64,000 nucleotides of DNA from Spirosoma endophyticum (GCF_900112365.1 NZ_FOLQ01000008.1:124001-188000); one strand, 5' to 3'; counted from the first letter of the stretch, positions 1 to 8,362 are shown. Numbers and translations: made by a program. Notes: generated by a model from the sequence alone, not told the origin.

Positions 1-1244
1 TATTCATTTGCCGAATTGATCTCGAATACCTTTGGACACGTATTTGTCGCAGTGCATTGAGCCAGACGACCCGCCGTTTTGCCCGTAAGCGGATCAGTCA
101 GAACAGGATAGGCGAACGGAAAAACACCTTCTGGATATAAGTGATTTTGCCGGTTACGCTCGGTTCTTGAGGGCTGCGCAAAACGGATATTCAAGCCAAT
201 GCCACTGCCGCCCCCCATCCAGTTTTCGATGCCATCGAGGACGCGCCGTTTCTGCTCATCGTCGGCGTTGAAACCCAGCGTTTGAAAGTCATTGACGTAG
301 CGGGCCGGTTGCGAAAGCGAATACGAAAACGTGTACCTGATATCATCTGCCAGCGGATTCGGATTGCCGAAATCGTCGGCGGTGGCGTAGCGTAAAAACG
401 ACACAAAGTCGCGGGTGGCCGCAAAGCCTATTCCAGCCACTATTGGATCGCGGGCTGTGTAGTGAAACTCATAAATGGCACTTTGCCGAAATGGCGTTCC
501 AGCGGGCAGCAGCCGAATCGTTCGATCATTGACGTATTCCCAATCGCTGGCCGGAATGATTTTGGCGGAATCCTGTAAGTGTTCCCGCACCGTAAGCATT
601 GCCTGGGTTTTGGTCAGATTGGCTGCCGGATAAGCCAGCGCATACGTTTCCGACGTAGCATTATCGTACACAATGTATTCGTAGGAGGGACCCGTAATCA
701 TTGATCCATCTTTATTTCGAGCAATGGGGACGCTGATGGTCAGGTTGTTATTGACTGATGAAGCCGATGGGTCCCAGCCATTCCAGGCCATCGTGTAGCC
801 TAAATTCATAAGGAATCCCTCGCCAGCCTGGGCCGCTGTTATGGGGTCATTTCCACCACTACTGTTATTGAATCCGCCGAAAAGCTTGCCACCCCGATTG
901 TTTATTTCCAGAAACAACTTGTGATTCCCCTGACTTAGGTTGATAGGTTTCAGGATGTAAATATCCATCGAATACTCGACCATCCCCCTAGCGTTACGTG
1001 GCGCAAGGGCAATGTCGGTAATGAGGGCGTTTTGCGGACTGGCCGGGTCAAGCTCTCCATAGGCTTTACCCCGGAGTTTTTCATAGGCGCCCACCTGTCC
1101 GAAGGTTTTCCCCTCAAACGTAGGGGATTGCCGACTGGTAATTTCGATGCGAACGATGCGTGCCTGAGCCGTCAGATTTGCCGCGAATAGCAGCAACACC
1201 AAAAAGGAATGTACTACGAATTGCTGTAAACCAATACGGTTCAT
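1..1244 (-). CDS. Secreted alpha/beta-hydrolase domain protein (C-terminus outside window)
   Basis: Seen: reading the minus strand from an ATG at 1244, the frame stays open to the window edge, giving about 414 residues without a stop. Residues 1-28 look like a Sec signal peptide (hydrophobic VLLLFAANLTAQA). They are followed by FEGKTFGQVGAYE, LAPRNARGMVEYS and EINNRGGKLF, hallmarks of the large exported 'alpha/beta hydrolase domain' family (Abhydrolase_10 type, usually 600-700 residues). Family members are putative esterases; the substrate here is unknown. The nucleophile serine region is expected in the missing part. The start lies 24 bases after the stop of the next gene upstream (1269-2006), in the same direction, so it may be the last gene of a menE-led transcript. 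The start rests on the signal peptide; no clear ribosome-binding site is visible. Confidence 0.8.
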   Translation of the reverse strand, partial: MNRIGLQQFVVHSFLVLLLFAANLTAQARIVRIEITSRQSPTFEGKTFGQVGAYEKLRGKAYGELDPASPQNALITDIALAPRNARGMVEYSMDIYILKPINLSQGNHKLFLEINNRGGKLFGGFNNSSGGNDPITAAQAGEGFLMNLGYTMAWNGWDPSASSVNNNLTISVPIARNKDGSMITGPSYEYIVYDNATSETYALAYPAANLTKTQAMLTVREHLQDSAKIIPASDWEYVNDRTIRLLPAGTPFRQSAIYEFHYTARDPIVAGIGFAATRDFVSFLRYATADDFGNPNPLADDIRYTFSYSLSQPARYVNDFQTLGFNADDEQKRRVLDGIENWMGGGSGIGLNIRFAQPSRTERNRQNHLYPEGVFPFAYPVLTDPLTGKTAGRLAQCTATNTCPKVFEINSANE

Positions 1245-1268
1245 CGTTGAAAAAAGGGGAGGTGTATG

Positions 1269-2006
1269 CTACTGGAGATTCTTCAGCGTCTTGGTCAGGT
1301 CCTTAAATGGGCTGACATCATACCATTCTTCAGTGCCGAGGTTCAGCCACTGCCCATCGCGTTGCGGACGTTTTAACTGGGCGTCGTCGGGGTCGTAGTC
1401 ATGGTTATAGACGGCGCTCATTACATGTTGCAGTATCGACCAAGGGAGTGTTTTCGTTTGTTCACTCCGATTCTGAATGCTCACTACGTTGACTGAACGT
1501 TTCGCAAAAGAGGCTGTCAACCGTAGTTCAATGGCGCCTTGTGGCCCGGCAAAATTCAGGTATGTTAATTCAAAAGGGCGCTCACGGCCAGTCGCTTCAT
1601 AAGTAGCCTGAATGAGTTCCTGGATAATATACTGCCAGTCGTCGGGCTTCATTGGTTTGCCTTGCTTGCGTTCATCGGCTTCCAGAGTCATGTCCCAAAA
1701 GTCATCGTCCTCATCCAGCTCATCTTCATTAAGCGGTTGCAGGCGGGTTTTCCCGACCAGATTCTGTATGGTTTCCAGCCACGGTTTGGGTAACTGACCC
1801 GCCCAGGTGAAATCATCATCGCGGGTATATCCTTCGGCAATTAATTCATCATCGTCGATGTCGTCGCGGTCGGGATACGTAATGGCGAGGTCAACCTGGA
1901 TGGCATTATTAGCAACAGGCGTTAGCGCCAGGGTGTAAAAATAAGCGTAAGGCGCGGGCAGCGACCGGGCGGTCTGGTAGCGAATATGGAGTTTTTTGAA
2001 CGACAT
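1269..2006 (-). CDS. Conserved hypothetical protein, acidic, 245 aa
   Basis: Not recognised as a named family. Seen: 245 residues, no signal peptide and no membrane segment, so probably cytoplasmic. There are two strongly acidic stretches (DRDDIDDDELIAEGYTRDDD near residues 47-66, and EDELDEDDDFW around 95-105). The C-terminal half has an ordered alpha/beta look (ELTYLNFAGPQGAIELRLTASF). It sits between menE (34 bases upstream) and the secreted hydrolase (24 bases downstream), all on the minus strand, which fits one transcript but says little about function. Start ATG at 2006 is the only sensible one in frame. Confidence 0.75.
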   Translation of the reverse strand: MSFKKLHIRYQTARSLPAPYAYFYTLALTPVANNAIQVDLAITYPDRDDIDDDELIAEGYTRDDDFTWAGQLPKPWLETIQNLVGKTRLQPLNEDELDEDDDFWDMTLEADERKQGKPMKPDDWQYIIQELIQATYEATGRERPFELTYLNFAGPQGAIELRLTASFAKRSVNVVSIQNRSEQTKTLPWSILQHVMSAVYNHDYDPDDAQLKRPQRDGQWLNLGTEEWYDVSPFKDLTKTLKNLQ

Positions 2007-2040
2007 GCTTTTTTGTCAATAGGACAGCGGTGGGGTAAAG

Positions 2041-3117
2041 TTAGGGGATTCGGGCTATTGTCGCTTTCTGATCGATTTTACCAGTGGGTGTTTCGGCAAA
2101 GTGATCAACAACGAACACGTCTTTTGGTACTGAATACGATCCCAGTTTTTCCCGGACAACGTCTTGAGCCAGCGTCCAGAGTTGAGGCTGGAACGCAGCG
2201 TTTTCGACAACCACTACGATTCGTTGTCCCAGTCGTTCGTCGGGTAGGCCGGCTACAAAAAAACGCCGTGTCGCCGGGCCGTCAAATGCGATGAAGTTGG
2301 CCATTACACCTTGAATAATCAGTTCGACCTGCTCAGGCTGGACTTTGACACCCCCGCTATTGATGGTCCGGTCGGCTCGGCCCAGCAACCGGAAATGCGT
2401 TTGGTCAGTTAGCTCGACAATATCGTTGGTCTGGATACGGTCAAAGTTCGTCGCGGCCGACGTAATGTGCAGACAACCGCGCTCATCGGTGCCAAGCTCA
2501 ACGCCATCGAGAGCGGTAAATACATCCGTTGCTTCCGGACCATTTAATCGACGCAGGGCAATGTGGGATACCGTTTCGGTCATGCCGTAAGTGGCGTAAA
2601 CCGGACTCGTAATGATTTGTAACGCTTCTTCCAGCGCCGGACTGGTAGCTGCTCCACCCACCAGGATTGCTTTCATTTTATTCAGGATAGCCAGTTGTTC
2701 AGGATCATTATGTTCTAAAATCGTTTGTAGTTGCAGCGGTACAAAGGCTGTGAAGGCAAAGGACGTAGTTGAATTAAAGACAGCCAATGGATTGCCTGAT
2801 GGTTCCAGGATGGTCATGGGTAGCCCTAATTCCAGCCCGCGCACCAGCATCATCACACCCGCTACGTAGTGAACATTCAGGCAGACGAGAGCTGCGTCTC
2901 CGGCCTTTAGATCCAGTGTTTTACCTGTCAGTTGGGCACTGGCCCGCATCTGTGCCCGTGTGAGCTGAATGGGTTTGGGCGTTCCGGTCGAACCGGAGGT
3001 ATGGAGTGTAAACGCGGGTTGATCACTAAACCAGGCATTGCAAAATGCCAGCGTATCGGCTTCGTAAGGCGTTTGGGGCGTTGGCCAGCGATCAGGCGCC
3101 GTGGGATCGAGAATCAC
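2041..3117 (-). CDS. menE: o-succinylbenzoate-CoA ligase (MenE-like AMP-binding enzyme)
   Basis: Activates o-succinylbenzoate to its CoA thioester in menaquinone synthesis, with ATP. Seen: the adenylate-forming P-loop HTSGSTGTPKPIQLT, the YGMTET motif (ATYGMTETVSH), the ribose-binding motif RLLGRADRTINSGG and the C-terminal catalytic lysine region PTGKIDQKA. The frame is open to an ATG at 3273, but the first 52 residues look non-native and a TAAATTTG promoter box lies inside them at 3169-3176. I therefore choose the GTG at 3117, giving 358 residues, normal for the short Bacteroidota MenE proteins. The ATG at 3273 would also leave only 2 bases to the divergent gene at 3276. The MenE rather than generic acyl-CoA ligase call rests on the small size and on menB at 4807. 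Confidence 0.85.
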   Translation of the reverse strand: MILDPTAPDRWPTPQTPYEADTLAFCNAWFSDQPAFTLHTSGSTGTPKPIQLTRAQMRASAQLTGKTLDLKAGDAALVCLNVHYVAGVMMLVRGLELGLPMTILEPSGNPLAVFNSTTSFAFTAFVPLQLQTILEHNDPEQLAILNKMKAILVGGAATSPALEEALQIITSPVYATYGMTETVSHIALRRLNGPEATDVFTALDGVELGTDERGCLHITSAATNFDRIQTNDIVELTDQTHFRLLGRADRTINSGGVKVQPEQVELIIQGVMANFIAFDGPATRRFFVAGLPDERLGQRIVVVVENAAFQPQLWTLAQDVVREKLGSYSVPKDVFVVDHFAETPTGKIDQKATIARIP

Positions 3118-3168
3118 GGAAAACGAAAATTTAGTTTGGCTGCTATAGGGCGAACGTAAGTAACTAAG

Positions 3169-3176
3169 CAAATTTA
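3169..3176 (-). promoter_or_regulatory. Putative Bacteroidota -7 promoter box of menE
   Basis: On the minus strand the bases read TAAATTTG, a perfect match to the Bacteroidota housekeeping box TAnnTTTG. It lies about 50 bases upstream of the GTG at 3117 and inside the longer reading frame from 3273, so it supports the shorter menE start. No clear -33 TTG was identified at ideal spacing. Confidence 0.5.
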
Positions 3177-3275
3177 GTAGCTTTATCCGGTGGTTGCCTA
3201 ATTGTCCCAGTCGGCCGGATCGAGGTGATGTAGCCGCTGCGAAATCGTACAAACCTTTTATTAACCTTACCAATT

Positions 3276-3710
3276 ATGTTAAAAAAAACCATTCTCTTCG
3301 CTTTCCTGGTCGTGGGTAGTTTGCTAACCGTAGATGGGTTTGCCCAATCGAATGAACAGGCGGTTAGCCAGGCGGTCGATAAACTTCGCGCGCTGATGAT
3401 CGACCCGACTAAGGGGGGCCTGGAAGCGCTGGCGGCTGATGCCCTGACCTACGGCCATTCAAACGGCAAGATGGAAGACAAGAAAGCGTTTGTCGACGCC
3501 CTGGTTAGTGGCGAATCCGATTTCAAAACAATTGATCTGACAGAGCAGACGATCACCATTATTGACAACACGGCCATTGTACGCCATAAACTGTCGGCTG
3601 TAACCGCTAATTCCGGAACACCCGGAACGGCCAAACTAGCCGTGTTATTGGTGTGGATTAAACAGAATAAAGACTGGAAACTGCTGGCTCGGCAGGCTGT
3701 AAAAATTTAG
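3276..3710 (+). CDS. Secreted SnoaL/DUF4440-like (NTF2 fold) protein
   Basis: Seen: 144 residues starting with a Sec signal peptide (MLKKTILFAFLVVGSLLTVDGFAQ), then a compact domain with AVDKLRALMIDP, ALTYGHSNGKMEDKKAFVDAL and VLLVWIKQNKDWKLLARQAVKI. The final W-K-L-L-A-R-Q pattern and the 'yGHSNG' strand are typical of the nuclear transport factor 2-like DUF4440 family. These are small cone-shaped domains that bind ligands or act as isomerases; no specific activity can be assigned. It is likely periplasmic. It is divergent from menE and convergent with the Rieske gene, whose end lies 3 bases after its stop. Confidence 0.75.
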   Translation: MLKKTILFAFLVVGSLLTVDGFAQSNEQAVSQAVDKLRALMIDPTKGGLEALAADALTYGHSNGKMEDKKAFVDALVSGESDFKTIDLTEQTITIIDNTAIVRHKLSAVTANSGTPGTAKLAVLLVWIKQNKDWKLLARQAVKI

Positions 3711-3713
3711 TTA

Positions 3714-4166
3714 TTACGTATGCACCCGGATCGTGCCCGCAGCCGTATCTGACTCAACGATATACTGGGTCAGCGGCTGTGTAGCCGGGCCATATAACAC
3801 TTTGCCCGTAGGATCGAATCGCGATAAATGAAGCGGGCAATAGAATTGGTTATCGTTGGCTCTATAGATTAATTGTGTCCCCTCGTGCGTGCAGTTTGCC
3901 GATACGGCAATAAACTGACCCGCTTTCGTTTGCGCAACAATGACGTTGTTGCTAACCACGTAGCCGCCCTTCACCGTTAAATTTTCGTTCCCTTTATCAC
4001 TCAGACGTAGTGTAAAGTCAACTTTCTGATTTGGATCAGGCGTCGGATCTCCGCCAGCTTTATCCCCACAGCCTGCAGCGCAGTTTGTCAGGAGAATGGC
4101 GCCAATACTCGTACCGACAATTCGAAAAAACTCGTGTCGGTCCATTGAGGGAAAGATGGTTTCCAT
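3714..4166 (-). CDS. Rieske [2Fe-2S] lipoprotein
   Basis: Electron-transfer protein, probably anchored in the cell envelope. Seen: the complete Rieske cluster motif, CTHEG (Cys and His) and CPLHLSRFD (Cys and His), separated by 17 residues. Cys/His ligate the 2Fe-2S centre. The N-terminus carries a hydrophobic segment with a lipobox-like cysteine (FFRIVGTSIGAILLTNCAAGC). I chose the ATG at 4166, giving 150 residues; the frame extends back to 4280 but would overlap the upstream region of the divergent DUF2452 gene and delay the signal sequence. An ATG at 4145 is also possible. There are no cytochrome or oxygenase partners next to it, so its redox partner is unknown. Confidence 0.85.
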   Translation of the reverse strand: METIFPSMDRHEFFRIVGTSIGAILLTNCAAGCGDKAGGDPTPDPNQKVDFTLRLSDKGNENLTVKGGYVVSNNVIVAQTKAGQFIAVSANCTHEGTQLIYRANDNQFYCPLHLSRFDPTGKVLYGPATQPLTQYIVESDTAAGTIRVHT

Positions 4167-4286
4167 GTCTGTTCGTTGTAATTTTGCCAAATGAACGTCG
4201 CTACGGCGATGTAAATATGCGTTATTTTTTGTCATTCCACGACAGCGAACAAAAGTGTTCGTCGGGCAGTTTCCCAACAAATTATT

Positions 4287-4757
4287 ATGGAAGAAGCGAA
4301 GGTATTTATTAATCCGATCTCGCCAGACAAAGTAGCCGAATCACCCGGTTTGCTGGCGTATGCACACACCGCGGGTAGTGCTGTGATCCGACCGGAAGAC
4401 AAGGGCAAGATTACCGGAAGGGCCGTTGCGGCCATGCGTGAGCAGACGGATATGCAACTCAGCCAGTTGTATAAACAAATGCAGTTGCTGGCCGAACAGG
4501 CAACCGCCATCCGTAATCGGGTCGAGATTTCGGAGCGGATTTACTCGGCCCAGATGAGTTTCGAGCCCGTTGTGGGCCACACCTATCACTTTTATCAGCG
4601 CAAGAATGGCACCGATCTTCTATCTATGATTGGCCCAAATGAATGGGGACGCAAGTTTCCGTTTGAGCGCTGCCTCGCCACCGTCCGCATGATGGCCGAC
4701 CATACATGGGATGTGTATTATCACGAAACCACTTATGGAGTGATGAATGATAAATGA
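4287..4757 (+). CDS. DUF2452 domain protein
   Basis: Seen: 156 residues with features I associate with DUF2452: an N-terminal stretch ending in [18 protein letters not shown], a coiled helix ([23 protein letters not shown]), and the C-terminal segment [30 protein letters not shown] split over residues 94-123. Function of the family is unknown; probably cytoplasmic. Its last codons (Val-Met-Asn-Asp-Lys) and its TGA stop at 4755-4757 lie inside the left arm of the inverted repeat at 4739-4806, so the C-terminus has probably been altered by that element. menB follows 49 bases downstream in the same direction. Confidence 0.8.
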   Translation: MEEAKVFINPISPDKVAESPGLLAYAHTAGSAVIRPEDKGKITGRAVAAMREQTDMQLSQLYKQMQLLAEQATAIRNRVEISERIYSAQMSFEPVVGHTYHFYQRKNGTDLLSMIGPNEWGRKFPFERCLATVRMMADHTWDVYYHETTYGVMNDK

Positions 4758-4806
4758 TAAATGCCTGTTGGTACTCATCATTCATCATTCATCATTCATC
4801 ATTCAT
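4739..4806. repeat. STRR-like inverted repeat of 7-base units before menB
   Basis: Right arm 4776-4806 is a tandem array of the heptamer attcatc (about four units). Left arm about 4741-4763 reads as the reverse complement with two transitions (tgatgaatgataaatg). Together they can form a stem of about 23 base pairs around a 12-base loop. The left arm holds the last codons and TGA stop of the DUF2452 gene; the right arm ends directly at the menB ATG (4807). Confidence 0.85.
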
Positions 4807-5631
4807 ATGCAAAGCAATTACCCCTGGGAACCCATTAAAGAATATGAGGAGATTCTGTTCAGCTATTTCGACGGAATCGCCAAAATCAGTATCAACCGTC
4901 CGCACAAACGTAACGCCTTTACGCCCCTGACAGTCCGGGAAATGTCGGAAGCTATGGAGTTGGCTCGGCAGGATGAGCGCGTAGGTGTCATTATCCTGAC
5001 GGGCGAAGGGGGCGAAGCCTTTTGTTCTGGAGGGGATCAATCGGTACGGGGGCATGGTGGCTACGTGGGTGAGGACAAAGTGCCACGCCTGAACGTACTG
5101 GACCTGCAAATGCAGATTCGTCGTATTCCAAAGCCTGTCATTGCCATGGTGGCGGGTTATGCCATTGGTGGCGGGCACGTATTGCACGTCGTTTGTGACC
5201 TGAGCATCGCGGCTGAGAATGCCCGTTTCGGGCAGACGGGCCCTAAAGTTGGCTCGTTCGATGGCGGATTCGGTGCGTCATATCTGGCGCGGGTAGTCGG
5301 CCAGAAAAAGGCGCGTGAAATCTGGTTACTTTGTGATCAATATGATGCACAGGAAGCCCTGGAAATGGGCCTTGTGAATAAAGTCGTGCCGCTCGACCAA
5401 CTAGAGGAAGTCACGATTGCCTGGTGTCGAAAAATACTGGACAAAAGTCCCCTTGCGTTGCGCATGCTCAAAGCGTCGTTCAATGCGGAACTAGATGGTC
5501 AGGCGGGTATTCAACAATTAGCGGGCGACGCTACGTTGCTATACTACTTATCGGAAGAAGCCAAGGAGGGCAAAGACGCTTTTCTGGAAAAGCGAAAACC
5601 CGATTTTAGCAAGTTTCCGAGGTTTCCCTAA
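4807..5631 (+). CDS. menB: 1,4-dihydroxy-2-naphthoyl-CoA synthase
   Basis: Crotonase-family enzyme that cyclises o-succinylbenzoyl-CoA in menaquinone synthesis, the step after MenE. Seen: [13 protein letters not shown] near the N-terminus, the oxyanion-hole motif [35 protein letters not shown], the catalytic region [15 protein letters not shown], and the C-terminal ending [16 protein letters not shown] characteristic of MenB. With the ATG at 4807 it has 274 residues, the normal MenB length. The upstream in-frame TTG/ATG region (from 4747) only encodes translated repeat sequence, so it is rejected. menE is 1.7 kb away on the other strand, so the two enzymes share a locus but not a transcript. 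A strong hairpin terminator follows at 5697. Confidence 0.95.
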   Translation: MQSNYPWEPIKEYEEILFSYFDGIAKISINRPHKRNAFTPLTVREMSEAMELARQDERVGVIILTGEGGEAFCSGGDQSVRGHGGYVGEDKVPRLNVLDLQMQIRRIPKPVIAMVAGYAIGGGHVLHVVCDLSIAAENARFGQTGPKVGSFDGGFGASYLARVVGQKKAREIWLLCDQYDAQEALEMGLVNKVVPLDQLEEVTIAWCRKILDKSPLALRMLKASFNAELDGQAGIQQLAGDATLLYYLSEEAKEGKDAFLEKRKPDFSKFPRFP

Positions 5632-5696
5632 GATTTCGAGACAGAATACTGTCCAGTACGCGTCGCTGTTTGATGCAATAGTACCAACATTTTAGC

Positions 5697-5741
5697 AAAA
5701 ACGACAAATGCAGACTTCGTCAGTCTGCATTTGTCGTTTTT
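5697..5741. terminator. Bidirectional hairpin terminator after menB
   Basis: Perfect 20-base-pair stem (5697-5716 with 5722-5741) around a 5-base loop, starting with AAAAA and ending with TTTTT, so it can stop transcription in both directions. It lies 65 bases after the menB stop. Confidence 0.85.
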
Positions 5742-6005
5742 GCCTTTCCAGAGTGTACTGCGCTGAACATAGCCAGCTAGTTCAGCGTGATACACCGCCG
5801 GACTGACTGGTCGAACCTGGATCGACTTGAGAGAATGTTCCACGTAGTTGAGTAAAATTACCTACAAGTATATCCATTATTTGAGTATAATTAGTTATGT
5901 ATATGTACTTATAGTCAGATGATTAACGTATTGGGGGGCCGTTGGCACACTTTTTATTTACTAGGTTGACTGTAGTTTATAAGTAAATTTAATTACCTCA
6001 GTACC
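5742..6005. other. Intergenic region with a second hairpin, no gene
   Basis: No convincing gene. A second inverted repeat pairs 5753-5768 with 5780-5795 (13 of 16 positions, core cgctgaac/gttcagcg, 11-base loop). The rest is AT-rich and presumably contains the promoter of the YtxH-like gene at 6006; a near-consensus TAAATTTA is present around 5985 but no exact TAnnTTTG box. The open frame of 71 codons on the minus strand here runs through both hairpins and was not accepted. Confidence 0.5.
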
Positions 6006-6347
6006 ATGCATTTTCCAAGAAGAAAACACCCCCAGGTTTACCTCACTGATCAAACTTACCTTTCAGGGCTACTGACAGGGGTATTAACCGGTTTGGCTAT
6101 CGGTTTTCTATTCGCTCCCCGGTCAGGCAAAGAGCTACGTAAACAGATCGCAGACAGCGTAAGCGACCAAACCAAGGAAGTTCAGAGCCAATGGGACAAA
6201 ACCAAAGCGCAGGCCAAAGAAACCATCGACAACCTCAAAACCAATGTGGGGTACGTCACCGATAAAGCGGGGGACAAGGCTGATCAGTTAGCGGATGACG
6301 CCAAGTCGGGCCTTGATAAAGCCAAAGACACGTTCAGAATTGGCTAG
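6006..6347 (+). CDS. YtxH-like membrane-anchored stress protein
   Basis: Seen: 113 residues, one N-terminal membrane segment (YLSGLLTGVLTGLAIGFLFAP) followed by RSGKELRKQIADSVSDQTKE and a long charged, Ala/Lys/Asp-rich amphipathic helix with repeated 'DKAxDKADQLADDAK' units. This layout (TM with the 'LFAPRSGKE' exit followed by an apolipophorin-like helix) is the YtxH family, small proteins often linked to general stress. Molecular function is unknown. The next gene (6508), also a glycine- and alanine-rich membrane protein, lies 160 bases downstream in the same direction and could be co-regulated. Confidence 0.85.
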   Translation: MHFPRRKHPQVYLTDQTYLSGLLTGVLTGLAIGFLFAPRSGKELRKQIADSVSDQTKEVQSQWDKTKAQAKETIDNLKTNVGYVTDKAGDKADQLADDAKSGLDKAKDTFRIG

Positions 6348-6507
6348 CGTACCAGCGGCTTACTCTGATTTACTCAACTCCTGTGAAAGAATCCCTGACT
6401 CACCCTGAATCGGGGATTCGCTTTTAACAACCTAAATCGACAGGTAGTGGCTACCTAAATGACCAGGGCTTTTTACATTATCTTTTTACTATTCATTATT
6501 GAAAATT

Positions 6508-7548
6508 ATGCAGCGTGAACTTTCTTACTCAACTGAACCGGTTTATGGAATCGGCAATTTTATGAAACGTATTTCCTGGAGTGCCATATTCGCCGGGGTT
6601 CTGGTGGCTATTGTTGCCCAGATGTTGCTGACTCTTTTGGGGCTCGGCATTGGCTTAAGTACTATTGATCCAGTAACGGAACAAAATCCGACCGCCGGGC
6701 TGGGCACGGGAAGTGCTGTCTGGTACATCATCAGTAGTTTACTCTCCCTGTTTGTGGGTGGGTGGATTGCTGGTCGGCTCGCCAGCTCTCCCCGCCTGTT
6801 TGATGGCATTATTCACGGCGTACTAACTTGGTGTCTGGCTACGTTGATCACAATCTATTTTCTGACTACGACCATTGGTAGTCTCATTGGTGGGGCTGGT
6901 CGACTGGTCGGTAGCTTGGTTAGCACAGCCGGATCAGCTGTTGCTTCGGCAGCGCCCGGTATTGGTAATGCGGTACAGGGCCAGCTGAAAGAAAACGGCA
7001 TCGATTTACAAAACGTAGATTTGTCTAATCTGACGCAGGAAGCGAACAAACTGCTACGGCAAACGGCAAACCCCAACCTGAACCCAAACACCCTGGAGCG
7101 TAAAGCCGATCAGGCGGGTCAGCAGGCGAAAGCCTCGGCTGAGCGGGCAGCTTCAGACCCCCAAGCAACCGATGATATCGCGGGTGGTTTGTTCAAACAA
7201 TTGTTCAAGCAGGGGCAGGCTACAGTCAACAGTGTGGATCGGGAAGATGCCGTGAACGTCGTTATGAAACGGACGGGCAAGAGCCGGGATGAATCTGAAC
7301 AGATCGTTGACAATTGGATCAATACCTACAAACAAGCTGCTGCTAAGTTAGAACAGACCAAGAAAGAAGCAGAAGTCAAAGCTCGGCAGGCGGCAGACGC
7401 CACGGCCTCTGCCGCGTCCAAAGCCGCTATTTTCGGCTTCTTCGGCCTATTGATTGGCGTAATAGCTGCCGGATACGGCGCCAAGATGGGAACTGACTCC
7501 AAGGACGATGTAAATGCATCGGATCGGCCCATTGGAGCAGTTCGCTAA
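6508..7548 (+). CDS. Integral membrane protein, PhnA-like/YrzE-like family
   Basis: Seen: 346 residues from the ATG at 6508 (a TTG three codons earlier is less likely). The N-terminal part has three hydrophobic segments: RISWSAIFAGVLVAIVAQML (about 20-45), IISSLLSLFVGGWIAGRLA (about 73-92), and GVLTWCLATLITIYFLTTT (about 103-122). A glycine/alanine-rich loop, a soluble helical middle with QAGQQAKASAERAAS, and one C-terminal segment (AAIFGFFGLLIGVIAAGYG) follow. The N-terminal triple-TM pattern 'SW-AIFAGV...LGLGIGLSTIDP' resembles the 'PhnA-like' membrane proteins of Proteobacteria and YrzE-type proteins. Function is unknown. The middle could face the cytoplasm or periplasm. A 22-bp stem terminator follows. 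Confidence 0.65.
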   Translation: MQRELSYSTEPVYGIGNFMKRISWSAIFAGVLVAIVAQMLLTLLGLGIGLSTIDPVTEQNPTAGLGTGSAVWYIISSLLSLFVGGWIAGRLASSPRLFDGIIHGVLTWCLATLITIYFLTTTIGSLIGGAGRLVGSLVSTAGSAVASAAPGIGNAVQGQLKENGIDLQNVDLSNLTQEANKLLRQTANPNLNPNTLERKADQAGQQAKASAERAASDPQATDDIAGGLFKQLFKQGQATVNSVDREDAVNVVMKRTGKSRDESEQIVDNWINTYKQAAAKLEQTKKEAEVKARQAADATASAASKAAIFGFFGLLIGVIAAGYGAKMGTDSKDDVNASDRPIGAVR

Positions 7549-7608
7549 GGTAATACACCGGAAGAAGGATTCCTCTCCGAAAAAGCAAAAACAGGTTTTA
7601 GTAAGTGC

Positions 7609-7660
7609 CCGTAAAAACAAACAGGTCCGACTTGTCATTCGGACCTGTTTGTTTTTACGG
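7609..7660. terminator. Bidirectional hairpin terminator
   Basis: Perfect 22-base-pair stem (7609-7630 with 7639-7660), 8-base loop, with A- and T-rich flanks built into the stem. It separates the PhnA-like gene (+) from the Mrr-type nuclease gene (-), serving both convergent genes. Confidence 0.85.
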
Positions 7661-7699
7661 ATACGTCGAAGCTAATAAAGAAAAGACTTCTACAATGAA

Positions 7700-8362
7700 T
7701 TATAGAGAGTAACTAAGAAAAGTTGAGACGTAACTATTCACCATTGATAATAATTCCTTCCCATCGATTAGCTTTAAGTAGTGTTGGTATGATTTAGTTG
7801 CATATTTTTTTATAACATCAGCAGAGAATCTTAGATTAGTGACCATAACACCAGTACTAGCTTTTAATTCATTTATTTTAAAGAGAAACCTTTCTACTAG
7901 TTCAATTCCTAAAGGTGCTTTTTTGCGTGTTTTACATTCAATCAAATGGCATGTTGGGATTACTCCTTCATTTATTGCAACCATGTCATAGCCACCGTCT
8001 CTTGTTCTTTTGGTAGGTGTTACATCATAACCTAAGCCAATAAAGAGCTTTCTGACAATCCGCTCAAAATCGTAATGATGTGTACTGTATATCTTCTTAT
8101 TGTTATTGTAAATTTCTAAAATTAGCTCATCAACCGCATCTACATGTAACTTCCTATTGAGTTCATTAATTAGAATGACTGCGGTAATACCGCTTGGGCT
8201 TAATTTTGCTGGATTTAGATCATCAACACGAACATCAATGATCCCATCCTCAATCCTGAATAGAAAATTCTCTAAGATTGGTACAATTGGATTAGTGCCG
8301 ACTACGCCGTTAATAAGCTGTAGATTTTTTAGAAGTACTGAGGACGATACAATAAACTTCAT
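7700..8362 (-). CDS. Mrr-type restriction endonuclease with DnaN-like N-terminus
   Basis: Probable DNA nuclease, possibly a defence protein. Seen: the C-terminal half (about residues 95-215) has the Mrr/type IV catalytic pattern: YDFERIVRKLFIGLGYDVTPT, then RDGGYDMVA (catalytic Asp) and HLIECKTRKK (Glu-x-Lys). Residues 1-40 are something else: MKFIVSSSVLLKNLQLINGV then VPILENFLFRIEDG, which by memory of the family matches the start of the Bacteroidota beta clamp DnaN almost residue for residue. The match stops at about residue 40 and residues 41-94 are unassigned. The gene is clearly more AT-rich than its neighbours, which suggests transfer. It lies after the clpB terminator, reading away from clpB. 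ATG at 8362 is supported by the DnaN-like start. Whether the fusion is functional is unknown. Confidence 0.8.
   Translation of the reverse strand: MKFIVSSSVLLKNLQLINGVVGTNPIVPILENFLFRIEDGIIDVRVDDLNPAKLSPSGITAVILINELNRKLHVDAVDELILEIYNNNKKIYSTHHYDFERIVRKLFIGLGYDVTPTKRTRDGGYDMVAINEGVIPTCHLIECKTRKKAPLGIELVERFLFKINELKASTGVMVTNLRFSADVIKKYATKSYQHYLKLIDGKELLSMVNSYVSTFLSYSL

Noticed and set aside
4747..4806. N-terminal extension of menB by 20 codons
   Set aside because: It translates repeat DNA (attcatc units); the ATG at 4807 gives the conserved MenB length.
5628..5843. 71-codon frame on the minus strand after menB
   Set aside because: It runs through two hairpins, one a perfect terminator, and has no recognisable motif; best explained as intergenic sequence.
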